A stretch of 64,000 bases of DNA from Shewanella sp. Arc9-LZ (GCF_010092445.1 NZ_CP048031.1:744001-808000); one strand, 5' to 3'. Counted from the first letter of the stretch, positions 26,326 to 34,562 are shown. Translations and numbers: made by a program. The notes: generated from the letters alone by a model not told the origin.

Positions 26326-27261
26326 ATGAGTAACACCAACAATGCATTGGTGATCGAAAACCTTAAAAAAACCTATAAAGGTGGCGTAGAAGCCGTTAAG
26401 TCGATCAGTTTGACGGTAAAGCAAGGTGACTTTTTTGCCCTGCTTGGCCCTAATGGTGCGGGTAAATCTACCACCATCGGCATTATCAGCTCATTGGTAC
26501 AGAAAACCGCAGGTACAGTGTCGGTATTTGGTTTTGATATTGATAAGCAGCTCGAACATGCCAAGTTATGCATCGGGTTAGTGCCGCAAGAATTTAACTT
26601 TAACCAGTTTGAAACCGTGCAACAAATAGTGGTTAACCAAGCAGGTTACTATGGGGTACCAAAAGCGGTTGCATTAGAGCGTGCTGAAAAGTACCTCACC
26701 CAACTTGATTTATGGCAAAAGCGTCACGCCCAAGCCCGCGAACTGTCTGGCGGTATGAAACGCCGTTTAATGATTGCCCGTGCGTTAATGCACGAACCTA
26801 AATTATTGATTTTAGATGAGCCAACAGCTGGGGTCGACATTGAACTGCGCCGTTCAATGTGGGAATTTTTAAAGCAAATCAACAAGCAAGGTGTGACCAT
26901 TATTTTAACCACCCACTACCTTGAAGAAGCTGAGATGTTGTGTCGCACCATTGGTATTATCGATACCGGTTTGCTGGTGGAATGCACCACCATGAAGGCA
27001 TTATTGAGTAAGCTAGATGTTGAAACCTTTATTTTCGATTTACGACACGATCTCGACGTAGCACCAATGCTCACCAATATGAATTGCCGCTTAACTGACG
27101 CACATACCTTAGAAGTCGATGTGGCCAAATCGAACAATATCAATGAATTATTTACTCAGTTAACAGCAGCCAATATCGAAGTATTGTCGATGCGCAACAA
27201 AGCTAACCGCTTAGAAGAATTATTTGTAGAGCTGGTAGAAAAAGCCAAGGAGTCAAAATAA
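26326..27261 (+). CDS. yadG: ABC transporter ATP-binding protein YadG
   Basis: This 311-residue ABC-2 type ATPase resembles E. coli YadG. It has Walker A (GPNGAGKST), the ABC signature (LSGGMKRR), Walker B (LLILDEPTAGVD) and the H-loop (TTHYLEEAE). It powers the YadH permease encoded next; the transported substrate is unknown. Of two close ATGs, the second (26326) has GAGG 7 nt upstream and gives MSNTNNALVIENLKKTYKGG; the first (26320) sits too close to that site. The stop codon overlaps the yadH start, so the pair is coupled. Confidence 0.93.
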   Translation: MSNTNNALVIENLKKTYKGGVEAVKSISLTVKQGDFFALLGPNGAGKSTTIGIISSLVQKTAGTVSVFGFDIDKQLEHAKLCIGLVPQEFNFNQFETVQQIVVNQAGYYGVPKAVALERAEKYLTQLDLWQKRHAQARELSGGMKRRLMIARALMHEPKLLILDEPTAGVDIELRRSMWEFLKQINKQGVTIILTTHYLEEAEMLCRTIGIIDTGLLVECTTMKALLSKLDVETFIFDLRHDLDVAPMLTNMNCRLTDAHTLEVDVAKSNNINELFTQLTAANIEVLSMRNKANRLEELFVELVEKAKESK

Positions 27262-28031
27262 TGAACAGTCTGTATTTTGTGGCTTTTAAAAGTATTTTAA
27301 CCAAAGAAATTAATCGCTTCACCCGTATTTGGATCCAAACACTGGTGCCGCCAGCCATTACCATGACGTTATACTTTTTAATTTTTGGTAATTTAGTTGG
27401 TAGCCGTATCGGAGAAATGGGCGGCGTTACCTACATGGAGTTTATCGCGCCAGGTTTAATCATGATGTCGGTGATAACCAGCTCATATTCTAATGTAGCC
27501 TCATCGTTTTACAGCGCCAAGTTTCAACGCAACATTGAAGAAATCATGGTGGCCCCAGTGCCACATTACGTGATGATAGCCGGTTACGTCGGTGGCGGCG
27601 TCGCCCGTGGTCTAAGTGTTGGTTTAATTGTTACCACAGTGGCGATGTTGTTTGTTGATATCTCGTTACATCATGTTGGCTTGGTCGTGCTAACCATGTT
27701 TTTAACCTCTGTGTTATTTTCACTTGGCGGGTTAATTAATGCGGTATTTGCCAAAAGCTTTGACGACATCAGTATTATTCCAACATTCATTCTCACACCA
27801 TTAACCTACTTAGGTGGGGTATTTTACTCGTTATCGTTATTGCCACCTTTTTGGCAAGGTGTATCGGGCTTAAACCCAGTTGTGTATATGATCAACGTAT
27901 TCCGCTATGGCTTTTTAGGTTTTGCTGACTTAAGTGTACCGTTATCGATTGCCATAATGGTTGGTTTTTGTGTCAGCTTATGGACACTGGCTTACTATTT
28001 AATATCGCGTGGAATTGGTTTGCGTAGCTAA
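27261..28031 (+). CDS. yadH: ABC-2 type permease YadH
   Basis: The 256-residue permease has six hydrophobic spans and the ABC2 membrane family pattern (FTRIWIQTLVPPAITMTLYFLIFG, YMEFIAPGLIMMSVITSSYSNVASSFYSAKFQRNIEEIMVAPV). It forms the membrane channel of the YadGH exporter. It overlaps yadG by one base and is followed by a terminator. The final ~53 bp of the gene recur, diverged to about 85% identity, at 31001-31053, about 3 kb downstream, beyond an integrase remnant. The start at 27261 has AAGGAG upstream. Confidence 0.93.
   Translation: MNSLYFVAFKSILTKEINRFTRIWIQTLVPPAITMTLYFLIFGNLVGSRIGEMGGVTYMEFIAPGLIMMSVITSSYSNVASSFYSAKFQRNIEEIMVAPVPHYVMIAGYVGGGVARGLSVGLIVTTVAMLFVDISLHHVGLVVLTMFLTSVLFSLGGLINAVFAKSFDDISIIPTFILTPLTYLGGVFYSLSLLPPFWQGVSGLNPVVYMINVFRYGFLGFADLSVPLSIAIMVGFCVSLWTLAYYLISRGIGLRS
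27978..28030 (+). repeat. Direct repeat copy A: 3' end of yadH
   Basis: This 53-bp stretch inside the end of yadH matches 31001-31053 at about 45 of 53 positions. It encodes the native C-terminus. The partner copy is listed separately. Confidence 0.85.
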
Positions 28032-28096
28032 GTCTTGCATAGCCTAGTCTTGCAATAGATAAACCGCTCACAAACCAGTTGTCACAATCTAAGTAT

Positions 28097-28122
28097 AAAA
28101 GGGCTCGCAAGAGTCCTTTTTT
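28097..28122 (+). terminator. Rho-independent terminator after yadH
   Basis: The stem aaaagggctc / gagtcctttt (one mismatch) has a gcaa loop and is followed by ttttgtg. It lies between yadH and the convergent integrase remnant. Confidence 0.8.
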
Positions 28123-28185
28123 GTGGGCGATATTTAACAGGGGTTTACTCAATAGGCTTGACCTCGGACTAAGTAATTATTACTG

Positions 28186-28500
28186 CTAATTATAATCCAT
28201 TGGGCTTTGTACACCGGTTTGGTGTAAACCAGCTACATGAGTATAAATTTGGGTCGTTTTTACATCGGTATGGCCTAATAGCTCCTGTACCGTTCTAATG
28301 TCGTGCCCACGCCTAAGTAAGTTTGTCGCAAAAGAATGCCTAAAAGTATGGGCGGTAATGCGTTTAGTGATAGTCGCTTTCTGAACTGCTTTTTTTAATG
28401 CCTTTCTAAATGTTGTTGGATCAATGTGGTGTCGACACAGATACCCATTAATTGGATGTGACACACAGTGAATCGAAGGAAAAAGAACTCTCTCCAAAGC
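28186..28500 (-). pseudogene. C-terminal remnant of an integron-type tyrosine recombinase (intI)
   Basis: About 103 codons encode the catalytic C-terminus of a tyrosine recombinase. [12 protein letters not shown] carries the H-x-x-R pair, LLGHTDV the second His, and TQIYTHV the nucleophilic Tyr. The segment FPS...[25 protein letters not shown] and the ending GVQSPMD resemble integron integrases (IntI). The first ~220 residues are gone: the frame opens after an in-frame stop (TAA on the minus strand near 28525), and only weak codons such as TTG at 28497 could start it. It must be non-functional alone. Its minus orientation, with accessory plus-strand genes starting beyond its 5' side, matches integron geometry. 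Confidence 0.82.
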
Positions 28501-28785
28501 AATGAAAACGAGATATGTTACTTATTTAAATGATGGGTGGAATTTTTTTATGATGGGAGGGAAGTCATCGCTTCATTATTAAGACAGGCATTCAAAAATT
28601 AGAACCAATTGGTTACTGATATGGTGTTGCTATCCTGACGCATGGGGGAGTTCAAAACACAACAATATCGATTAGCCTACACTGATATGTTCGGTAATAC
28701 CGTTTCAGCTCGTATCTTTAAATGAATTCCTTTGCTATATTTTATTGTAAGTAAAGTAGCGCTTTGATTTATTTCTGGAGGGGGT
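28501..28785. other. Region between the integrase remnant and the orphan binding-protein gene
   Basis: About 285 bp where the missing N-terminal part of the integrase and an attI site would be expected. I find neither. A 27-codon plus-strand frame beginning at the ATG in 'cgcatgggggag' (28641) has no recognisable product. The end of the region provides TCTGGAGGGGGT for the next gene. Confidence 0.5.
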
Positions 28786-29796
28786 ATGGCGAGATCACTT
28801 GTACTGTTTATTGTCTTTAGTCTAATACCCATATTTTCAGTCTATGGAAAAGAATTGAAACTTGCTGTGGTACCTAAATTTAATAGTGTTTTTTTTGAGC
28901 AAAGTAAAGCTGGTTGTATAGATGCCGCCGCTCAAATAAAAGGCGTGAAATGCATATATCGAGGACCAGATATAAGTAATGTTAGGATGCAAAATCAGGT
29001 AATAAATCAATTGATTGATGAAGGTGTCGATGGTATCGCGGTAGCCGTTACACAGTCTAAATATCTCGTTAACAATAGCCTGAAGAGAGCTAAAGAAGCA
29101 GGCATACCGATTATTACCTATGACTCTGATTTTGATGCTTCAATCAACGAAGACCCTAATAATATACGTCTAGCCTATATAGGCACTGATAATTTTGAAT
29201 TGGGTAAATCATTAGGTGAAGAGTTAAAAAAACTTCGGCCTAATGGGGGGACGCTAATAATGCAATCTGGGCGACCAGATTCTCCCAATCTGAATTTAAG
29301 ACTTATGGGTGTTCGTTCCGCATTATCGGGGAAAAAATACGATACGCCTCCTGGCGAATTGCTTAATAACGACTCGGGCTGGACTGAAGTTAGAGAACCT
29401 TTTTTTAATTTTGATCAGCTGGATCAATCTGTTAATCAAATGGAGTCTGTAATGAAAGGTAAACCTGTAAAAGCAGACTCCTTTATTACTGTTGGTGGTT
29501 GGGCACAAAATGATCAAGCACTTTACCGTAAAATGATTGCCCCGTACCAGGCAAAAATTAATAACAACAAGGTCATCATTATTATTACTGATACATCCTC
29601 TGAACAATTAACTATGCTGGAAGATCAACTTGCTCATATCAATATTGGTCAAAACCCATATGAAATGGGAAGACAAGCCATTTTGACACTTTATAAGATT
29701 GTAACAGAACAAAAATATGAGAAAACAATTTACACTCCTATCACAGTTTGCACACCAGAGAATGTTGATACCTGTAACAAGAGTGCGGGATTGTAA
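28786..29796 (+). CDS. Orphan periplasmic sugar-type binding protein (type I fold)
   Basis: The 336-residue protein has a Sec signal peptide cut near residue 21 (SVYGKELK). The mature part is a Peripla_BP_4 / RbsB-like type I fold: LAVVPKFNSVFFEQSKAGC, LIDEGVDGIAVAV, AGIPIITYDSD, IGTDNFELGKSLGEEL and INIGQNPYEMGRQAI. It would bind a sugar or sugar-like ligand in the periplasm. No ABC permease, ATPase or sensor kinase lies nearby, so the partner is unknown; such orphans can feed chemoreceptors or histidine kinases. GGAGGGGG precedes the ATG. It is the first gene beyond the integrase remnant, so it may have been acquired. Confidence 0.85.
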   Translation: MARSLVLFIVFSLIPIFSVYGKELKLAVVPKFNSVFFEQSKAGCIDAAAQIKGVKCIYRGPDISNVRMQNQVINQLIDEGVDGIAVAVTQSKYLVNNSLKRAKEAGIPIITYDSDFDASINEDPNNIRLAYIGTDNFELGKSLGEELKKLRPNGGTLIMQSGRPDSPNLNLRLMGVRSALSGKKYDTPPGELLNNDSGWTEVREPFFNFDQLDQSVNQMESVMKGKPVKADSFITVGGWAQNDQALYRKMIAPYQAKINNNKVIIIITDTSSEQLTMLEDQLAHINIGQNPYEMGRQAILTLYKIVTEQKYEKTIYTPITVCTPENVDTCNKSAGL

Positions 29797-30247
29797 TCAT
29801 ATTTGATTTCGCCCGAATTAACATAACCAGCCAAAGTTGTCGGCTAAACAATTAGCAATTAACAATGAAAAAACGCTTTAATTACCCTTTTAAAAGGGTA
29901 ATTAAAGATGGCCAGATCAGGCCAAAACAAACCATTGTTAGCTTAAATGACACGCCTTTTCCCTGTATATAGAAAGTTGCCACTGTTGCTCGCGTTTAGT
30001 ACGTAATGCTTTTCTTTGCGGGATTGATAATTCGACAGGTGAGAGCGTTGAGCATCGCCGAGAATGGGGTTATTCACATATTTTTATACTGATTTTCTGC
30101 TTATTAAGCACGCTATTTGTTAGACCAAAATTTTGATAGCAAGATTAGTTGTAAATAATGTGTGTTGCTGATAATAATCGATCTCACATATGAAAGGTGG
30201 TTCAATTACACTCCAATCTTATAAAAAGCCTGAATGGAAGAATGAGT
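29797..30247. other. Non-coding stretch with palindrome and attC-like cores
   Basis: About 450 bp without a solid gene. It contains a 32-bp perfect palindrome (29876-29907), an outer imperfect inverted repeat (gctaaacaat at 29843-29852 against attgttagc near 29934-29942), and GTTAGAC at 30119-30125, which fits the integron core GTTRRRY. A 29-codon frame starts at 30189 (MKGGSITLQSYKK...); I cannot tell whether it is real. Confidence 0.5.
29876..29907. repeat. Perfect 32-bp palindrome
   Basis: The half-site ctttaattaccctttt is followed directly by its exact reverse complement, with no spacer. There is no T-run after it, so it is not a standard terminator. It lies about 80 bp behind the orphan binding-protein gene, inside the accessory region. 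Confidence 0.9.
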
Positions 30248-30949
30248 ATGCCACACCAAGATCAGAGCCTTACCATTAAAATGGCGGCTCCTTTTTGTAT
30301 ATTATTAATAGTGATATTACTGACACAGGTTGTTGGTGTGTATGTCAGCAATAACTTTTTAGCTTCTGGAGGGGTTAAAGGTTATTGGATTATAAGTCGA
30401 TTAATCTTTCCATTTGTTCTTATTTTATTGCTGGCCATACCGTTAAAACAATTGTACTTCTCTAAACCAACAATTAATCGTGAAAACCTGCTACTTATGG
30501 CTGTGTTTTTGGGTCTTTTGCTTTGTTTATTCGTTTATCTACAATTTTTTGCCGCAGATTATTTATCTCATTATCGTCATGGCAGTTCTTTAGAGGGGCT
30601 AAGAGAGGCAGGGAAGTTTCAACGTTTTTTAATTTTTACCGTATCGACTATCATTGGCTGGGAGGTGCTTCACCGAGGATTTTTATTGGGTGGTGGCCAA
30701 TATTGTTTAACTCAGCATTACAAAATCAACCCGACGGCGGCGGCTGTGATAATGACCGTTATTGTCTGCATCTTTGAAGTATTATTCCACATAAAAAAAC
30801 CGATTTACGAAGCTATAGGTATGATTTTTGCCTCGCCATTATTGTCTTATTTAACCATTAAGACGCGCAGTTTATGGCCTGCATTAACGTTTCATTTATT
30901 GATTGAGTTAGCATTTGGCTTTTCCGCTTTCTATTATTCGGTCTATTAA
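30248..30949 (+). CDS. CPBP-family intramembrane protein (Abi-like)
   Basis: This ~233-residue protein has about eight membrane spans and the CPBP/Abi pattern. The first motif reads WEVLHRGFLLGG, where families usually have EExxxR, so the first Glu is replaced by Trp while the second Glu and the Arg remain. The second motif is FEVLFHIKKP and a final His lies in FHLLIE. CPBP proteins include CAAX-type prenyl proteases and bacteriocin-immunity proteins; with an incomplete motif the activity is doubtful. I take the ATG at 30248, which has GGAAG 7 nt before it, over the GTG at 30197. It stands alone in the accessory region. Confidence 0.72.
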   Translation: MPHQDQSLTIKMAAPFCILLIVILLTQVVGVYVSNNFLASGGVKGYWIISRLIFPFVLILLLAIPLKQLYFSKPTINRENLLLMAVFLGLLLCLFVYLQFFAADYLSHYRHGSSLEGLREAGKFQRFLIFTVSTIIGWEVLHRGFLLGGGQYCLTQHYKINPTAAAVIMTVIVCIFEVLFHIKKPIYEAIGMIFASPLLSYLTIKTRSLWPALTFHLLIELAFGFSAFYYSVY

Positions 30950-31493
30950 TTAGTGCATTTATAAACTTGGCCAAAATCAATAGGCCACCCAAGAGTGTTG
31001 ATGGACACTAGCTTACTATTTGATATCGGACAGAATTGGTTTGTGTAGCGAAGCTGTTTTTAGCTCGTAGCAAGTCAGTGATAGCAAGTGATAGTGAATA
31101 AAATGAATCTTTTGCGGCATTACCAAATTCTGTAGTGATTAATCACTATGCAAAAACACATCTTCTAAATATAACCTAGAAAAGTAAGCTTACATGCCAT
31201 ATACGCGCATCTAATTTGTTTTATATTATTGGTGAAGTTGATGGCGATTAATAATAAGGTCTGAATGAGTAATAAATCATAGCAATATTTATCTAAACTC
31301 CTGATTGTATCTTTTCTCACACCCCCAAATCGTGTTCAATAAATAATCAACAAAAACAGCAGTTTCATTTAAATCCCTCTCCAAAGTCGGTTGGTGTTAT
31401 GGTATTGTTAAATTTTAGCGGTGGCATTCTACAGGCTCATCAGCATGCATATAAAATATATCTACACAATTCATAATATGGAGAATTTAAAAC
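30950..31493. other. Non-coding stretch holding the second yadH 3'-end copy
   Basis: About 540 bp with no credible gene. It includes the 53-bp yadH-like remnant at 31001-31053. The remaining sequence is AT-rich and I see no terminator or repeat in it that I would defend. Confidence 0.5.
31001..31053 (+). repeat. Direct repeat copy B: diverged copy of the yadH 3' end
   Basis: About 45 of 53 positions equal the end of yadH (27978-28030). Read in the yadH frame it gives WTLAYYLISDRIGLCSEAVFSS and a stop, against WTLAYYLISRGIGLRS and a stop in yadH. Two of the differences are synonymous third-base changes, so this looks like a piece of a related yadH allele rather than a chance match. A stop codon sits directly before it. 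Confidence 0.82.
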
Positions 31494-31658
31494 ATGGAAA
31501 AAAGTATTAAAAGTAACACTTATGCCAACACAAGCCTTGTGCTAACGACGATAGGGACTGTGCTTTCTACCCAAAAGCCTGTTTACTACATAGATATTAT
31601 TATACTTGTTGCCGCTATTGGATTTGGCATTATGGGAGCTTATAAGCACAAGTCATAG
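31494..31658 (+). CDS. Small single-span membrane protein
   Basis: A 54-residue product starting MEKSIKSNTYANTSLVLTTIG has one clear hydrophobic segment near the end (VYYIDIIILVAAIGFGIMGAY) and a short basic tail. GGAGA lies about 10 nt before the ATG. I do not recognise the family. It precedes a DUF2306 gene by ~90 bp and lies in the accessory region, so it may be a separate acquired gene. Codon pattern and ribosome site support it, but the length keeps confidence modest. Confidence 0.5.
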   Translation: MEKSIKSNTYANTSLVLTTIGTVLSTQKPVYYIDIIILVAAIGFGIMGAYKHKS

Positions 31659-31745
31659 CGTTCGATGCTAGCGTATATGGGTCCTAGCCAGCACAGGGTT
31701 CACTTATGAGTGTCGCGTTAGATTTTTAAAAAGGATTCGTTTTAT

Positions 31746-32390
31746 ATGGAAGTATTTAAAAAATGTGGATACGGTATTTTCTATTTTTTAGCGCTTGGTG
31801 TTAGCATTTATGCCATTCTGTTTGTAACTGTTGATTGGGTTGGCTCAGAATATTTAAAAGAAAAATTTTCATTAACACCTTTGGCAATGTATCTGCACAT
31901 GGTCGGAGGCTCAATAGCGTTAACTATTGGTGCATTCCAGTTAAACAGTCGCTTAAGAGCTAAAAGCATCAAACTTCACCGAGCTCTTGGTAAGGTCTAT
32001 GTTACCGCTGTATTACTCTCCGGTTCTGCTGGTTTATACTTAGCTACCAATTCTATGGGGGGGATTGTTGCTCATTTCGGTTTTGGTACTATGGCTGTTT
32101 TATGGCTTTTTACTGTAAGTATGGCATTTGTGCAAATCAAGAAAGGTAACGTGAATGCACATCGCTATTGGATGATAATAAACTACTCTTTAACTTGTTC
32201 AGCCATTACCCTTAGATTGTATCTACCATCATTCCCGTGGTTATTTAATGTAGACTTTATAACGTCTTACATTGCAATCTCTTGGGTTGCCTGGGTTCCA
32301 AATGTATTAGTAGCACAATTATATTTACTAAAAACCAAACGTGTTAATTATGCCGTTCAACGTCCTATTGATAATACATTAAGTACATAG
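31746..32390 (+). CDS. DUF2306 family membrane protein
   Basis: The 214-residue protein has about six membrane spans and the DUF2306 pattern: MYLHMVGGSIALTIGAFQLNSRLRAKSIKLHRALGKVYV in the first half and NAHRYWMIINYSLTCSAITLRLYLP later. The conserved His residues near membrane edges suggest cofactor or metal contact, but no reaction is established for the family. AAAGGA precedes the ATG. A GTTAGAT heptamer (31717-31723), matching the integron core GTTRRRY, lies just before it and a candidate attC follows it. It may therefore be the content of one mobile cassette. Confidence 0.75.
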   Translation: MEVFKKCGYGIFYFLALGVSIYAILFVTVDWVGSEYLKEKFSLTPLAMYLHMVGGSIALTIGAFQLNSRLRAKSIKLHRALGKVYVTAVLLSGSAGLYLATNSMGGIVAHFGFGTMAVLWLFTVSMAFVQIKKGNVNAHRYWMIINYSLTCSAITLRLYLPSFPWLFNVDFITSYIAISWVAWVPNVLVAQLYLLKTKRVNYAVQRPIDNTLST

Positions 32391-32405
32391 AGCAAAGTGT
32401 AAACA

Positions 32406-32513
32406 GCTCTTAAACGCCACCAATAAGCGAGAAATGGATTGATTAATTTGGTTAATCCGCTTGGTTAACCACTCGCGCCCCTTGGGGCACTTATTGCAAG
32501 TCGGACGTTAGAA
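32406..32513 (+). other. Candidate attC-like (integron cassette) recombination site
   Basis: Left arm gctcttaaacgccaccaataagcg (32406-32429) and right arm ending cacttattgcaagtcggacgttagaa (32488-32513) are imperfectly complementary. They share TCTTAAACGCC.../...GGACGTTAGA ends and AATAAG/CTTATT inner boxes, a two-box layout like attC R and L boxes over 108 bp. The terminal heptamers miss the consensus (RYYYAAC / GTTRRRY) by one position each. The next gene starts 4 nt after the right arm, which is typical of cassettes. Confidence 0.45.
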
Positions 32514-32517
32514 ACTT

Positions 32518-32916
32518 ATGACGCAAAATAGTGCTATTAAAATTGCCTTTTGGCGAGGCGTGCTAATTGCTCCGCTTGCGGTACTGCCTGCAACACTTAT
32601 TTGGGCTTTAATTGCCTTGGTTAATCAATTTACTGTTCAAAACTTAATTGATGCGATTTTTAATGTAATATTTATCAGTTTGTGGGGCATTTGCGTTGCT
32701 TATGTTATTACCGCGACATATGGCAGCTTAGTTTGGTATGCGCTTTGGCGTTATAACGTGCTGTCGTTGGGCTCATTATTATTAGCTGTTGTTATTCCTT
32801 GTGCGATAACGGCGATCATTACGACCGATATTTTGTTTTCGTTAATGGTCACATATTATTCATTAGCCGTGGTATTTTCGTTTTGGTTTGTTGGTATTCG
32901 AAATATTAAAGAGTGA
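32518..32916 (+). CDS. Small multi-span membrane protein of unknown function
   Basis: The 132-residue protein has about four hydrophobic segments (GVLIAPLAVLPATLIWALIALV, IDAIFNVIFISLWGICVAYVI, VLSLGSLLLAVVIPCAITAII, LMVTYYSLAVVFSFWFVGI) and a short charged end. I do not recognise the family. The ATG follows the right arm of the attC-like site by 4 nt and has no clear Shine-Dalgarno sequence except possibly GTTAGAAA. That fits a cassette gene translated with little leader. Location: inner membrane. Confidence 0.65.
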   Translation: MTQNSAIKIAFWRGVLIAPLAVLPATLIWALIALVNQFTVQNLIDAIFNVIFISLWGICVAYVITATYGSLVWYALWRYNVLSLGSLLLAVVIPCAITAIITTDILFSLMVTYYSLAVVFSFWFVGIRNIKE

Positions 32917-33013
32917 TAACGGCATCGTATTTTTTCAGTTGTGGGACGATGTGAAATTAATATCAAAATCGTACATCTGTTTTACGCCTTATGGCAGATA
33001 AAAGGAGTTTATT

Positions 33014-34363
33014 TTGCGCTTGATTCATTGGATTTACTTAACAATTGTTATAGTTGCAACTTTTTCGGCAAGTTCATCTGCCACAGTTGCAGTTGAGATA
33101 TTGCCTATGCGCGACAGAGCTGAGTTTATTGACAGCATACTGGCTAAGCGGGTCGAGCTATTATTACCCAAGTTGATGAATGAACATAAGCTCGATATGT
33201 GGGTAATCATTAGTCGTGAATACAATGAAGACCCTGTTATTAAAACGCTATTACCTGCTACATGGATATCTGCTCGCCGCACAACAATACTGGTATTTGC
33301 TCGTAAAGGTGACGGCAGTGTTGATGCTTATGCAATCGCGCCTTATAACGTTGGTAATGTTTTCGAAAAAGCGTGGGATAAATCAAAACAACCCAATCAA
33401 TGGTTGGCTCTTAATGAGTTAATTGAAAGCTATCAACCCAATACCATAGGTGTTAATCAATCGAAACATTGGGCTCACGCCGATGGACTAGTCGCAACAG
33501 ATAAAGAAAATCTGTTAGCGCATTTACCCGAAAAATATAAAACAAAAATAGTTTCAGCTGAACCCGTCGCCGTAGGATGGTTGGAGCAACGAATACCTGA
33601 AGAAATTGCCGTTTATAAAGATATCGTAAAATTGGCTCATGCAATCATTGCTGAAGCATTTTCTAACCAAGTCATTATCCCTGGGGAAACAACGACTGAT
33701 GATGTGGTTTGGTGGCTACGAGAGCGTATCGTTGAGCTCAAGTTACAAACTTGGTTTCATCCAAGTGTATCAATTCAGCGTAGTGATGATGTTGCCTTAG
33801 CGCGCGAGTCGAGTGTTACCCATGACAATGATAAGCAAATTATTTTACCGGGCGATCTACTGCATGTTGATTTTGGCATAACCTATTTACGTTTAAATAC
33901 GGATACGCAGCAGCATGCTTATGTACTCAAGCCAGGCGAAAGCGAAGCACCACAATATTTACAACAGGCGCTGTTATCAGGCAATAAACTACAAGATGTA
34001 TTTACCGGACAATTTGCTGAAGGTCTTACTGGTAACCAAGTATTAAAACGCTCTCGTGAACGTGCAATTTCACAAGGATTAACGCCCACAATTTATACTC
34101 ACCCGCTGGGTTATCATGGCCATGCCGCAGGTACGACACTGGGAATGTGGGATTCGCAAGACGGGGTTCCTGGTGATGGTGACTACCCATTACACCTCAA
34201 TACGGCCTATTCAATTGAGCTTAACAATGCCGTTTATATTGAGCCGTGGAAAAAAGAAATCAGAATTATGTTAGAAGAAGATGCCATTTTTGACGGATCG
34301 GGAGTGTGGTATTTAAATGGCAGACAAACAGCTTTTTTACTGATTAAATCTCAGTCTCGCTGA
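33014..34363 (+). CDS. M24-family metallopeptidase (Xaa-Pro aminopeptidase-like), exported
   Basis: The 449-residue protein starts with a hydrophobic signal (WIYLTIVIVATFSASSSATVAVE) and has a creatinase-type N-terminal domain and an M24 pita-bread domain. Likely metal ligands are the Asp residues in HVDFGITYLRLNTD, the His in HPLGYHGHAAGT, the Glu in YSIELNNAV and the Glu in IMLEEDAIF, so the five-ligand set looks complete. It probably cleaves N-terminal residues of proline-containing peptides in the periplasm; substrate unproven. The start is a TTG at 33014, with AAAGGAG upstream at good spacing; no ATG or GTG fits. It is a lone gene in the accessory region. Confidence 0.85.
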   Translation: MRLIHWIYLTIVIVATFSASSSATVAVEILPMRDRAEFIDSILAKRVELLLPKLMNEHKLDMWVIISREYNEDPVIKTLLPATWISARRTTILVFARKGDGSVDAYAIAPYNVGNVFEKAWDKSKQPNQWLALNELIESYQPNTIGVNQSKHWAHADGLVATDKENLLAHLPEKYKTKIVSAEPVAVGWLEQRIPEEIAVYKDIVKLAHAIIAEAFSNQVIIPGETTTDDVVWWLRERIVELKLQTWFHPSVSIQRSDDVALARESSVTHDNDKQIILPGDLLHVDFGITYLRLNTDTQQHAYVLKPGESEAPQYLQQALLSGNKLQDVFTGQFAEGLTGNQVLKRSRERAISQGLTPTIYTHPLGYHGHAAGTTLGMWDSQDGVPGDGDYPLHLNTAYSIELNNAVYIEPWKKEIRIMLEEDAIFDGSGVWYLNGRQTAFLLIKSQSR

Positions 34364-34562
34364 GCTTTATAGATTAAAACTTGTTTGGGAAAAATAGTTA
34401 CTCTTTTATACAACAATGGTGTGCGAGTGTTGGGGGCAAGGTCTCCTGTTAGGTGTATTCAACGAACCAAGTTACTCATTCTTTAGGTTCTATTTCGTTC
34501 CACATTTTAGTACGTTATGATTCATCGCTTAAAACAGCGTAAAGCAAACAAGGAAGTTGTAT

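Noticed and set aside
28641..28724. 27-codon frame after the integrase remnant as a residual transposase or integrase part
   Set aside because: I could not match it to any part of a known recombinase or transposase.
30119..30125. Full attC site ending at GTTAGAC, with left arm at 29843
   Set aside because: The unit would be about 285 bp, too long for an attC. Only the heptamer match remains.
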